A stretch of DNA of 32,988 bases from an uncultured Bacteroidota bacterium. GTDB lineage: Bacteria; Bacteroidota; Bacteroidia; Bacteroidales; UBA12481. The notes under the pieces were generated by a model. It was not told the DNA's origin. It searched no databases and saw only the letters and a list, made by a program, of their open reading frames with translations. The stretch covers positions 1 through 32,988 of the forward strand of contig CAIXKO010000668.1 of NCBI GenBank assembly GCA_903919925.1. The letters are read 5' to 3'. Position 1 is the stretch's first letter. Every line of letters begins with the position of its first letter. A program made the translations under genes and the position numbers. Below are positions 17,196 to 24,859 of the stretch, piece after piece.

Positions 17196-17813
17196 ATGGA
17201 AACTCATATAAATCTATTTGTTAATACTGTTTTCATCAATAACATGATCTTTGCCTACTTCTTAGGCATGTGTTCATATCTTGCTGTATCAAAGACTGTT
17301 AAAACTTCAGTTGGATTAGGTGTTGCTGTTGTTTTTGTTATGGTGATAACCATACCGGTTAACTATCTGCTGGAGAAATACTTATTGAAAGAGGGGTCAT
17401 TAACATGGCTCAGCCCAAAACTTGCTGAAGTAGATCTCAGTTTTCTGAGTTTTATCATCTTCATTGCCGTAATTGCCGCAATTGTGCAATTAGTAGAAAT
17501 GATTGTTGAGCGTTTTTCCCCGTCTTTGTATAATGCATTGGGCATTTTTCTTCCATTGATTGCTGTGAACTGTGCGGTTCTTGGGGGTGCTTTGTTTATG
17601 CAGCAGCGGGAATTCAGTAATGTTCTGGAAACAGTTACCTTTTCCTTTGGCTCCGGCCTGGGATGGGCGATTGCTATTGTGAGTCTGGCTGCTGTCAGGG
17701 AGAAGATCAGATACTCCAATATTCCTGCGCCATTGCGGGGATTGGGGATCACTTTTATTTTGGTCGGATTGATGGCGATGGCATTCATGGGTTTTATGGG
17801 CTTCAAATTATAA
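17196..17813 (+). CDS. nqrE: Na+-translocating NADH:quinone reductase subunit E
   Basis: A 205-residue membrane subunit, paralogous to NqrD with inverted topology. The motifs [18 protein letters not shown] (Cys26), [17 protein letters not shown] (Cys126) and [14 protein letters not shown] are intact, so the second half of the intramembrane Fe-S site is present. It ends with [19 protein letters not shown], a family C-terminus. It is followed 18 bp later by nqrF; the gap holds a short direct repeat (AAACTGAT twice). Confidence 0.97.
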   Translation: METHINLFVNTVFINNMIFAYFLGMCSYLAVSKTVKTSVGLGVAVVFVMVITIPVNYLLEKYLLKEGSLTWLSPKLAEVDLSFLSFIIFIAVIAAIVQLVEMIVERFSPSLYNALGIFLPLIAVNCAVLGGALFMQQREFSNVLETVTFSFGSGLGWAIAIVSLAAVREKIRYSNIPAPLRGLGITFILVGLMAMAFMGFMGFKL

Positions 17814-17831
17814 ACTGATAAACTGATTATC

Positions 17832-19100
17832 ATGATATTGCTTATAGCACTCGCGGGTACAGGGTTTTTAGTATCCATCAGCATTGCGGTTTTTTTGGTT
17901 ATCATGCTTTTGATGGTTGCAGTTTTGCTGTATGCCAAGAAAAAGTTAACACCGGAAGGGCTTGTTAAACTTGATATTAATAGTGGTGAAAAAATTCTGG
18001 AGACAGAGCCGGGTTCAAATATTTTGTCTACTCTTTCGTCCAATGGTGTGTTTTTACCATCAGCCTGTGGTGGTGGAGGAACCTGCGGGATGTGTAAATG
18101 CCAGGTTTTGGAAGGCGGTGGCGAGATATTGCCAACTGAAGTGGGATTTTTCTCGAGAAGGGAACAACACCATTACTGGAGACTTGGCTGCCAGGTTAAG
18201 GTACGCAATGACATGAAGATCAAGATTCCTGAGGCTGTTTTAGGCATCCGGAAATGGGAGTGCGAGGTGATATCAAACCGTAACGTTGCCACCTTTATTA
18301 AGGAGTTTAAGGTGAAACTTCCAGAGGGTGAAAACCTGGTCTTTCAATCCGGAGGGTATATCCAGATTGATGTTCCGCAGATTTCGGTCAACTTCAAGGA
18401 TTTTGAAGTGGAAAAGGAATATCATGATGAATGGGACAAGTTTAAGTTGTGGGATTTACAGATGAATAACCCCGAGCCAACCTATCGGGCTTACAGCATG
18501 GCTAATCACCCTGCTGAAGGTAACATTGTTATGCTCAACATCCGTATAGCCACCCCGCCGTGGGATTCAGCAAAAGGTGGGTTTGCACGGGTTAATCCTG
18601 GTATTTGTTCGTCCTATATCTACTCACTTAAGGCGGGTGACAAAGTGATGCTATCAGGTCCTTATGGAGAGTTTCATATTAAAAAAACTGTTCGGGAAAT
18701 GATTTATATAGGCGGTGGTGCTGGAATGGCTCCACTAAGGTCACATATTTTCCATCTTTTCAATACGGATAAAACAAACCGAAAAGTGAGCTACTGGTAT
18801 GGTGCCCGCTCGAAACGGGAGGTTTTTTATGAGGATGAATTCCGCCAGATCGAAAAGGAAAATCCGAATTTTACCTTTAACCTTGCTTTATCGGAACCTA
18901 AACCAGAAGACAATTGGACCGGATTAACTGGTTTTATCCACCAGGTCCTCTTTGATAATTATCTGAGTAAACTGGAGGAGCCTGAAGAAATTGAATTCTA
19001 CCTGTGTGGGCCGCCAATGATGAATGATGCGGTTCTGAAATTATTGTACAATCTGGGTGTACCGGATGATATGATTGCGTTTGATGATTTTGGGGGGTAA
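17832..19100 (+). CDS. nqrF: Na+-translocating NADH:quinone reductase subunit F
   Basis: The 422-residue NADH-oxidising subunit. It has an N-terminal helix (about 5-34), a plant-type 2Fe-2S ferredoxin domain with Cys79, Cys85, Cys88 and Cys120 (ACGGGGTCGMCKC, then RLGCQV), an FAD-binding site RAYSMANHP, and an NADH-binding site GGGAGMAPLRS with YLCGPPMM near the end. It takes electrons from NADH and passes them through FAD and 2Fe-2S to the membrane part. The C-terminus DDFGG is typical. It is the last structural nqr gene; a palindromic leader separates it from apbE. Confidence 0.98.
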   Translation: MILLIALAGTGFLVSISIAVFLVIMLLMVAVLLYAKKKLTPEGLVKLDINSGEKILETEPGSNILSTLSSNGVFLPSACGGGGTCGMCKCQVLEGGGEILPTEVGFFSRREQHHYWRLGCQVKVRNDMKIKIPEAVLGIRKWECEVISNRNVATFIKEFKVKLPEGENLVFQSGGYIQIDVPQISVNFKDFEVEKEYHDEWDKFKLWDLQMNNPEPTYRAYSMANHPAEGNIVMLNIRIATPPWDSAKGGFARVNPGICSSYIYSLKAGDKVMLSGPYGEFHIKKTVREMIYIGGGAGMAPLRSHIFHLFNTDKTNRKVSYWYGARSKREVFYEDEFRQIEKENPNFTFNLALSEPKPEDNWTGLTGFIHQVLFDNYLSKLEEPEEIEFYLCGPPMMNDAVLKLLYNLGVPDDMIAFDDFGG

Positions 19101-19111
19101 GTATTAAAGAT

Positions 19112-19163
19112 GCCAACTTTCCCAAAGCTAAAGTTGCCAACTTAAGGAAAAGTTGGCAACTTT
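19112..19163 (+). promoter_or_regulatory. Palindromic leader between nqrF and apbE
   Basis: AAAGTTGCCAACTT (19130-19143) and AAGTTGGCAACTTT (19150-19163) form a perfect 14-bp stem with an AAGGAA loop, ending 5 bp before the apbE ATG. GCCAACTTT (19112-19120) can instead pair perfectly with 19149-19157, which excludes the main stem. Each arm is itself an odd-length palindrome. There is no T-tract after the stem, so a simple terminator is less likely than a hairpin that lowers apbE expression or stabilises the nqr transcript (inference). Confidence 0.6.
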
Positions 19164-19168
19164 GTGGA

Positions 19169-20209
19169 ATGAATAAAAGTATCGGCGCTGCACTTGTTAT
19201 TGCCTTACTGACGGCGTGTTCATCACAATGGACCTATCATTTTCAGGAGGGTCCCGTTTATGGGTCAACCTACCATATCACTTACGAATACAAGCGATCA
19301 GGATCTCTTGAGCAGGATATCAATCGTATTCTGGAGAGGATCAATGTTTCGATGTCGACCTATGACCCGGGCTCAACATTATCCAAAATCAATCATAATG
19401 ACACTTCTGCGCGTTTGGACCCGGATTTGAAGCGGGTTCTTGAGGTTGGCAGGGAGGTTTCGGACCGGTCGGGAGGAGCATTTGATATGACAGTTGCACC
19501 TTTGGTTAATGCCTGGGGGTTTGGATTTACCGCCCGTGAGAAAGTTACACCGGCAATTATCGACAGCATATTATCATTTGTAGGCTATCAGAAAATCCAT
19601 ATTGCAGGTGATCGTTTGGTGAAAGATGACCCCAGGATTATGATTGATCCAAATGCAATTACACCCGGTTATGTTGCTGATGTGATTTCCGAGTTTTTTA
19701 ATTCCATGGGGATTAAGAATTATCTGGTAGAAATTGGAGGAGAATTAAGGTGTCTGGGGAAAAACAGGGAAGGAAATGCCTGGCGGGTTGGTGTGGACAA
19801 ACCCTTGGAGAATACACTGGAACGTGAGATACAGCAGGTTTTTCATTTGGCCCACATTTCAGTGGCAACATCAGGAAATTACCGCAAATTCTATGAGGAA
19901 AACGGGGTAAAATATTCACATACCATAGACCCGAAAACAGGATATCCGGCAAGAAGCAATCTGTTGTCTGCAACGGTTTTTACTGATCAATGCATTTATG
20001 CGGATGCTTATGCCACCGTGTTCATGGTTATCGGATTTGACAGGGCTAAAGAATTAAGCGCCCAAATACCTGGAATAGAGGTTTATTTTATTTTTAGCGA
20101 TGAAGATGGTTCGCTCAAAACGTGGCAATCCACCGGAGTTCAGGCTATGATTCAGAATTCATCGGTTACGCAGGAGCAGCCAAGTCCACAATCACGTAAA
20201 GGAGGCTGA
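19169..20209 (+). CDS. apbE: FAD:protein FMN transferase ApbE
   Basis: A 346-residue lipoprotein (lipobox LLTAC, Cys17) that moves FMN from FAD onto Thr in Dgxx(S/T)GAT-type motifs outside the cytoplasm. Its substrates here are clear: NqrB Thr220 and NqrC Thr214. Family motifs seen: YGSTYHITY, MSTYDPGSTLSKIN, SGGAFDMTVAPLVNAWGFG, a poorly Ala-rich PNAITPGYVADVI in place of the common AxxKGYxxD, HTIDPKTGYPARS, and the Mg-binding region YADAYATVFMVIG. The last 20 or so residues (from about QNSSVTQEQ) are a non-conserved tail whose codons overlap a minus-strand gene by 58 bp. Confidence 0.95.
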   Translation: MNKSIGAALVIALLTACSSQWTYHFQEGPVYGSTYHITYEYKRSGSLEQDINRILERINVSMSTYDPGSTLSKINHNDTSARLDPDLKRVLEVGREVSDRSGGAFDMTVAPLVNAWGFGFTAREKVTPAIIDSILSFVGYQKIHIAGDRLVKDDPRIMIDPNAITPGYVADVISEFFNSMGIKNYLVEIGGELRCLGKNREGNAWRVGVDKPLENTLEREIQQVFHLAHISVATSGNYRKFYEENGVKYSHTIDPKTGYPARSNLLSATVFTDQCIYADAYATVFMVIGFDRAKELSAQIPGIEVYFIFSDEDGSLKTWQSTGVQAMIQNSSVTQEQPSPQSRKGG

Positions 20210-20427
20210 GTCTCAACTATAGCAGATTTGGCGTTTCTTTTTTCCAGCCGGAAAGCTTTCATCTCATCTTGTTTGGTGCAGGTAATGCCAAGATTCTTCA
20301 TGTTTTTGTTGCTTCCGACTTCGGTTTGTGGGAACTTTCCGTTTTTCCGGAATAGAATATTGAGCCCAAGACCGGCAAATGCCAGGCCAATAAGGACTAA
20401 TGATAGCAAAAAGACTGTGAGTAGCAT
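20152..20427 (-). CDS. Small membrane protein with four cysteines, NqrM-like architecture
   Basis: A 91-residue protein with one N-terminal helix (about 2-25), a basic FRKNGKFP turn, then a soluble part with Cys50, Cys80, Cys84 and Cys86 (DCGLGCSC). The frame opens at 20529, but MLLTVFLLS at 20427 gives a proper membrane start. Small proteins of this look occur widely in Bacteroidota as 'membrane or secreted protein' (from memory). In Vibrio-type operons, nqrM, a single-helix four-Cys iron-delivery factor for NqrD/E, follows apbE. The same position, topology and Cys number suggest an analogous role; I see no convincing sequence match. All three C-terminal cysteines are encoded opposite the apbE tail. 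Confidence 0.75.
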   Translation of the reverse strand: MLLTVFLLSLVLIGLAFAGLGLNILFRKNGKFPQTEVGSNKNMKNLGITCTKQDEMKAFRLEKRNAKSAIVETQPPLRDCGLGCSCVTDEF

Positions 20428-20437
20428 AGGAAAATTA

Positions 20438-20468
20438 TTGGTCGAAAGTAATAAAATTCGTTTATTTG
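20438..20468 (+). promoter_or_regulatory. Possible promoter of yqgE
   Basis: TTG (20438-20440), a 20-bp spacer, then TTTATTTG (20461-20468), one base from TAnnTTTG. The predicted start of transcription lies a few bases before 20479, favouring ATG 20494 as start codon. Confidence 0.4.
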
Positions 20469-20493
20469 ACGATAAATCATGGTCCAACCAAAC

Positions 20494-21084
20494 ATGAGTG
20501 AGAATCTCGATTTCTTTAAGATCAAACACAACAATAACTTACCTCAAAAAGGACGGGTTCTTGTTGCGGAGCCTTTTCTACAGGATTCCTACTTCAAGCG
20601 ATCGGTTGTACTGATCACTGAACATAATAACGAAGGAACACTAGGCTTTGTTTTGAATAATCCTATTGAATTTCGTGCTGATGAAATAATCAAAGACTTT
20701 CCGGTAATTAATTCTCTTGTTTCTATCGGTGGGCCGGTTCGCACTGATACTGTTCATTATATACATACTTTAGGGCACGTGATACCGGGTTGCGAAGAGG
20801 TAAAGGAGCAGGTATTTTGGGGAGGGAATCTGGATACCATAAAAGCCGGTATCCGGGAGGGCTGGATAAAAGAGTATCAAATCCGGTTTTTTGTAGGCTA
20901 TTCCAGTTGGCATCCGGGACAGCTAGAAAGAGAAATTGAAGAAAACTCGTGGTTGGTTACACACATCGACCGGTTAGATGTTATGCACGGTTCAGATATT
21001 CAATTGTGGGAAAATATTTTGAAAAAAGAGGACGGGCAATATCAGATGTGGACGCGTTATCCTGAAAATCCAGCTTGGAATTGA
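20494..21084 (+). CDS. yqgE: YqgE/AlgH family protein
   Basis: A 196-residue member of the YqgE/AlgH (DUF179) family, conserved but of uncertain function. Signatures: LPQKGRVLVAEPFLQDSYFKRSVVLI at the start, EGTLGFVLNNP, IGGPV, VFWGGNLDTI, FFVGYSSWHPGQLEREI, and MWTRYPENPAWN at the end. The frame includes an ATG at 20479, but families start shortly before the LDxFKIK motif and the promoter position favours 20494. The 3' end overlaps the opposing aminotransferase-like gene by 28 bp. Confidence 0.93.
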   Translation: MSENLDFFKIKHNNNLPQKGRVLVAEPFLQDSYFKRSVVLITEHNNEGTLGFVLNNPIEFRADEIIKDFPVINSLVSIGGPVRTDTVHYIHTLGHVIPGCEEVKEQVFWGGNLDTIKAGIREGWIKEYQIRFFVGYSSWHPGQLEREIEENSWLVTHIDRLDVMHGSDIQLWENILKKEDGQYQMWTRYPENPAWN

Positions 21085-21938
21085 TCGGTAGTTCCTATCA
21101 GGCTGGTTAGCCCAACATGAATATTGTTAACGATTTTTCGAAAATATCTTTTTTTGCCGTAACCCAGTACCCACCTTATTCCATTTAGGTCATCGGACAG
21201 AAAAACTTCATCTGCATTAGTGAGATCCTGCGGTTTTAGCTGATCGTTGACAGTAATGGTGCAACCGTATTTAGGAATCAATTCCCTAACGATTCCGGTT
21301 ATCATCCTGGGAAAACAGTTGTTGTTGGCGGCTGATGTAAAAATTTGATCTTTTGATCTTATAAAAATATTGCTTTCAGAAGTTTCTGACAGGCACCCTT
21401 TTTGATCGGTGAGGATGATATCATCCCATCCTTTACTAAGTGCTTCCTGGCGGATTAAAAGGTCTCGTAAAGGACTTCGCACCATAGAGCTGATAAAAGG
21501 ATCTGCGGTATTGTGGTATTTTTCAGAAATCCCGATTAGCAGACCTTTCGTATTCAGGGGAAAAGAGGCAGATTCGAGTTCCTCTGTGAATCCCATGCAT
21601 CGAAAGTCAGGGCTAAAGTCTAATTCTGTTGACGGAAATACCGGTATGATGAGCAAATGGATTCGGCTACCCTTGAACAAGCGGTTTCGGTTGAGTAGTT
21701 TTTCCAACTGCAGCTTGAATTCTGGCAGGTGGAATTCATCGGGGAGATGCCAGCCAACGGAGTTAAAGCGCAGCCGCATGATTTCGAGCCAGGGATTAAG
21801 GAAGGGTATCCGGTTTCCAGAGGCAAAAAGGCTTTGATGAATGCAATGTCTGGATATTTCAAACCACTCTTCCGGACTCAAATTGGCCGATTCCCTGGGT
21901 ACAATGGATTGGTTATATAGAATATATCTGTTTTTCAA
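21057..21938 (-). CDS. Class IV (fold-type IV) aminotransferase-like protein, likely lacking the PLP lysine
   Basis: A 293-residue protein with the C-terminal pattern of the branched-chain aminotransferase/aminodeoxychorismate lyase fold: GWDDIILTDQKGCLSETSESNIFI (start residue 170), where E185 and N190 match the conserved E..xxN. The region that normally holds the Schiff-base lysine (K-T-L/T-N) reads FISSMVRSPLRDLL (148-161), and there is no Lys between 141 and 168. The usual N-terminal YGDGxFET signature is also absent (FLNPWLEIMRLRF instead). It is the last gene of a tight four-gene operon, 4 bp after the rhomboid gene. It may be a non-catalytic relative or use another chemistry. Confidence 0.8.
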   Translation of the reverse strand: MKNRYILYNQSIVPRESANLSPEEWFEISRHCIHQSLFASGNRIPFLNPWLEIMRLRFNSVGWHLPDEFHLPEFKLQLEKLLNRNRLFKGSRIHLLIIPVFPSTELDFSPDFRCMGFTEELESASFPLNTKGLLIGISEKYHNTADPFISSMVRSPLRDLLIRQEALSKGWDDIILTDQKGCLSETSESNIFIRSKDQIFTSAANNNCFPRMITGIVRELIPKYGCTITVNDQLKPQDLTNADEVFLSDDLNGIRWVLGYGKKRYFRKIVNNIHVGLTSLIGTTDQFQAGFSG

Positions 21939-21942
21939 TCTT

Positions 21943-22548
21943 TTAGCTACGGAATAGCTGCTTGATGAAAAATGAAAATAAATCCGGATCGAGAATTATT
22001 GGCAAAAGAAAGCCATATACAGCTCCAAAAAAGTGGGTGTCATGTGCAATATTGTCCTTACTGCGGCTGCTCATCAACCAGCTGTACACCAGGTACAAAA
22101 TGGCGAAAATAATTCCAGGCATGGGAATCATTGCAAAAAAATAAATCTTATTCCAGGGATCAAAGAAAATGGCTGCGAAAACCACCGCCGAAACTGCTCC
22201 TGATGCACCAACAGCATTATAAAGGTAATCTTTACGATGCTTATACATTGCGTAAAGGGGTGAAACCAGTATGGCCCCAATATAGAGTATCAGGTAAAAG
22301 GGTATCCAGCTCGAGCCAAATGATTCCTTAAAGTGCATTTCAAGTGCACTGCCAAAGCTAAAGAGAACCAGCATGTTAACTATTAAATGGGTCCAGTTGG
22401 CATGAAGAAAAGCGTGAAGAATCAGCCTGGGATACTGGCGACGGTGTATGATCTGATAGGGATTGAATTGGTATTTATAGATCAGTCCATGCTGGCTGAA
22501 CGCAACAATTGAGAAGGCACACGTGATAATAATAATAATAATCGTCAT
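21943..22548 (-). CDS. Rhomboid family intramembrane serine protease
   Basis: A 201-residue polytopic membrane protease. It has HANWTHLIVNMLVLFSFG (H54, N58, which stabilise the oxyanion), the catalytic Ser116 in GASGAV, and the catalytic His172 in HDTHFFGAVYGF, each in its own helix. It would cut substrates inside or near the membrane; the substrate is unknown. Codons 3-7 are five ATT repeats, followed by ATC, a small trinucleotide tract that could slip in frame. It lies 8 bp after holA and 4 bp before the aminotransferase-like gene. Confidence 0.95.
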   Translation of the reverse strand: MTIIIIIITCAFSIVAFSQHGLIYKYQFNPYQIIHRRQYPRLILHAFLHANWTHLIVNMLVLFSFGSALEMHFKESFGSSWIPFYLILYIGAILVSPLYAMYKHRKDYLYNAVGASGAVSAVVFAAIFFDPWNKIYFFAMIPMPGIIFAILYLVYSWLMSSRSKDNIAHDTHFFGAVYGFLLPIILDPDLFSFFIKQLFRS

Positions 22549-22556
22549 AACAGGAA

Positions 22557-23564
22557 CTAGTGTAATATTTTAAAAACCAATTCTTTTAGTAGTTCACCCT
22601 CATTGGTTGAGACATTACCGAATCCTTTGGATTTCAGATCAAATTCGCGAAGAAGGGAAATGATCTGAATAACTTTTTTCCTGGGATAATGGGTGCTGCC
22701 CTGTTGGTAATCACTTACAAAATAGGAGTTTATACCAAGGGAAGCACTGATGTTACGCGGACTTTTGTCTTCGATAAAATGATACGCCAGCAACTTAGCA
22801 AAATAATAGAAGAGGGTTGATATAGTTATAGAGATATGATTGTTTTTTTGATTATCACCCAGATAGTTAATAATGCGGTTCGATTTTTGTATATTTCTGC
22901 GGGATAGTGCTTTAACTAGTTCAAAGCTGTTAAAATCCTTGCTAATCCCGCTATTTTCTTCGATATGCTCCGGTGTGATTTTTTTCTGGCCGGTGGGCAA
23001 AGTAATGAGTAACTTATCTATTTCACCGGACACCCGGGAGAGGTCGTTTCCCAGATAATCAGTGAGGATCATTGCAGCACCCGGCTCGATGTGAAAACCA
23101 CGGCGTTTTAAATATGCTTCGATCCATCTGGGAACCTGATCTTCATAGATTTTTTTAGTCGCGAGAACAACGCCATTTTGATCGATGGATTTAAAAAGTT
23201 TTTTTCGTTTGTCCAACAATTCGTACTTGTAACAAAGAACCAAAATTGTTGATTTTAGCGGATTGGCGGCAAAGTATTGGAGGTTATCAATTTTTTGAAC
23301 CATTTGGGCCTCTTTCACAATGATCACATTGTATTCAGCCGCCATTGGAAAGCGGCGTGCGGCATTATCGATCTGGGCTCCTTCAAGGTCTTTCCCGTAT
23401 ATTATACTGAGATTGAAGGCTTTTTGGCTTTCGTCGAGAACGGTGGTCTGAATGAGATCAGAGATTTGATCGATAAAATAGGGTTCTTCACCCATCAGGA
23501 GATAAATCGGATAGAACTTTCGGTTCTGGATATCGGAAATAATTTGTTCAAAAGTCATATTCAA
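22557..23564 (-). CDS. holA: DNA polymerase III subunit delta
   Basis: A 335-residue clamp-loader delta subunit, which opens the sliding clamp. Signatures: YPIYLLMGEEPYFIDQISD (about 18-36), NVIIVKEAQMV, ILVLCYKYELLDKRKKLFK, VPRWIEAYLKRRGFHIEPGAAMILTDYLGNDLSRVSGEIDKL given here as separate family landmarks around 145-185, and ALSRRNIQKSNRII. Length fits the family. ATGs at 23564 and 23558 both fit. The gene starts 5 bp after amn ends. Confidence 0.95.
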   Translation of the reverse strand: MNMTFEQIISDIQNRKFYPIYLLMGEEPYFIDQISDLIQTTVLDESQKAFNLSIIYGKDLEGAQIDNAARRFPMAAEYNVIIVKEAQMVQKIDNLQYFAANPLKSTILVLCYKYELLDKRKKLFKSIDQNGVVLATKKIYEDQVPRWIEAYLKRRGFHIEPGAAMILTDYLGNDLSRVSGEIDKLLITLPTGQKKITPEHIEENSGISKDFNSFELVKALSRRNIQKSNRIINYLGDNQKNNHISITISTLFYYFAKLLAYHFIEDKSPRNISASLGINSYFVSDYQQGSTHYPRKKVIQIISLLREFDLKSKGFGNVSTNEGELLKELVFKILH

Positions 23565-23569
23565 GAGTT

Positions 23570-24337
23570 TTAGAACCTTAAATGTTTGACTGACCTGCCC
23601 TGACCTATTATTTCGTGCATGGCCCGCAATCCGATATTGAGATGGTCGGATACGTATTTCACAGAGACTTCTTTATCACTTTCGGCTGTTTTGATACCCG
23701 ATGAAATCATGGGTTGGTCAGATACCAGAAGGAGGGCACCGGAAGGGATTTCATTATCAAAGCCTACAATAAAGATGGTTGCGGTTTCCATGTCGATTGC
23801 CATGGATCGTGTTTTTTCCAGGAATTTCTTAAAACGTTCATCGTATTCCCAAACTCTTTTATTGGTGGTATACACAGTGCCTGTGTAATAATCGCGCCCA
23901 TAATCCCGGATAGCTGTTGAAACCGCACGCTGGAGCATAAAGGCGGGGAGAGCAGGAACCTCTGGTGGCAGGTAATCGTTTGAAGTTCCTTCACTTCTTA
24001 TGGCAGCAATTGGAAGGATGAGATCACCAACGTTGTTTTTCTTTTTTAGTCCGCCGCACTTGCCCAGAAACAGACAGGCCTCCGGATGTATTGCACTCAA
24101 AAGATCCATAATGGTAGCAGCATTGGCAGAACCCATACCGAAATTGATCAGGGTTACTCCACCTGCCACTGCATTTGGCATGTTTACATCACGTATCATG
24201 TTCACATTGTTCATCTCAGCAAAAGATTCTACGTATTGGTTGAAATTGGTCAGAACAATGTATTGAGTAAAATCTTCCAGCTTCCGCCCGGTATATCTTG
24301 GCAGCCAGTTTTCAACAATCTCCTGTTTGGTTTTCAT
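23570..24337 (-). CDS. amn: AMP nucleosidase (short Bacteroidota form)
   Basis: A 255-residue enzyme of the phosphorylase/nucleosidase fold, hydrolysing AMP to adenine and ribose 5-phosphate. It shows INFGMGSANAATIMDLLSA (64-82), ACLFLGKCGGLKKKNNVGDLI, RSEGTSNDYLPPEVPALP and the SMAIDMETATIF motif with the active-site acidic residues. The C-terminal family part is present, but the N-terminal domain of the E. coli enzyme is absent, as is usual in Bacteroidota. It starts the amn-holA-rhomboid-aminotransferase operon. A -7-like TACTTATG (24362-24355 on minus) is a weak promoter candidate. Confidence 0.93.
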   Translation of the reverse strand: MKTKQEIVENWLPRYTGRKLEDFTQYIVLTNFNQYVESFAEMNNVNMIRDVNMPNAVAGGVTLINFGMGSANAATIMDLLSAIHPEACLFLGKCGGLKKKNNVGDLILPIAAIRSEGTSNDYLPPEVPALPAFMLQRAVSTAIRDYGRDYYTGTVYTTNKRVWEYDERFKKFLEKTRSMAIDMETATIFIVGFDNEIPSGALLLVSDQPMISSGIKTAESDKEVSVKYVSDHLNIGLRAMHEIIGQGRSVKHLRF

Positions 24338-24368
24338 GTGTTAAATATGCCAGTCATAAGTATCTTTG
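24337..24368 (+). promoter_or_regulatory. Promoter of the HsdR-N-like gene
   Basis: TGTG (24337-24340), a 20-bp spacer, then a perfect TATCTTTG box (24361-24368). Transcription should start just before ATG 24386, which rules out the longer frame starting at 24086. It overlaps a possible divergent amn promoter. Confidence 0.6.
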
Positions 24369-24385
24369 CATCTGATGTAAAAAAC

Positions 24386-24859
24386 ATGCAGCCGTTAAAT
24401 TTACCAACTTATTCGTTCAATACTAACCATAGCGAAAATAGAGATTGGATTTTTGATAATTTTCGCAGAAATTGGTACCTTTTGACACCGGAAGAGTGGG
24501 TGCGTCAGAACTTTGCGAGGTATATGTGTGAAGTGCTCGGGTATCCGGAAAGCTTGTTGCTCCTGGAGCATACAATAACCCATAACAAATTGACCAGAAG
24601 ATGTGATATTGTTGCCTACAACCGGCTGGGGCAGCCTATTTTGCTGGTAGAGTGTAAGGCACCGGGGATAGTGTTAAACCAAAAAACCTTTGATCAGATA
24701 GCCCGTTACAATATGGTTCTGGGGGTAAACCTTCTTGTGGTAACCAATGGGCTGAGTCATTATTGTATTCATTACATCGAGTCCGGTGGCTCCTATACGT
24801 TTATCAGGGAAATACCCTCGTTCCGGTCGATCACAGACCAGTCATCCGCTGTGATTTGA
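24386..24859 (+). CDS. Orphan HsdR N-terminal-like nuclease domain protein
   Basis: A 157-residue stand-alone HSDR_N domain (PD-(D/E)xK fold), the nuclease part of type I restriction subunits. The catalytic set is visible: Asp74 in RRCDIVAY, then Glu89 and Lys91 in LLVECKAP. EEWVRQNFARYMCEVLGYP (36-54) and FDQIARYNMVLGVNLLVVTNG are also typical. No HsdM, HsdS or helicase domain is present. Similar small proteins are common in Bacteroidota genomes (from memory) and have no proven role. It is divergent from amn-holA and overlaps the opposing GNAT gene by 67 bp at the 3' end. Confidence 0.88.
   Translation: MQPLNLPTYSFNTNHSENRDWIFDNFRRNWYLLTPEEWVRQNFARYMCEVLGYPESLLLLEHTITHNKLTRRCDIVAYNRLGQPILLVECKAPGIVLNQKTFDQIARYNMVLGVNLLVVTNGLSHYCIHYIESGGSYTFIREIPSFRSITDQSSAVI

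Noticed and set aside
17363-18043. 226-codon minus frame opposite nqrE/nqrF
   Set aside because: Shadow of two well-conserved nqr genes; Ser/Ile/Thr-rich composition typical of antisense of membrane proteins.
24086-24385. 100-codon N-terminal extension of the HsdR-N-like gene
   Set aside because: It runs antisense through amn, and the promoter box at 24361-24368 lies inside it; the start at 24386 is supported.
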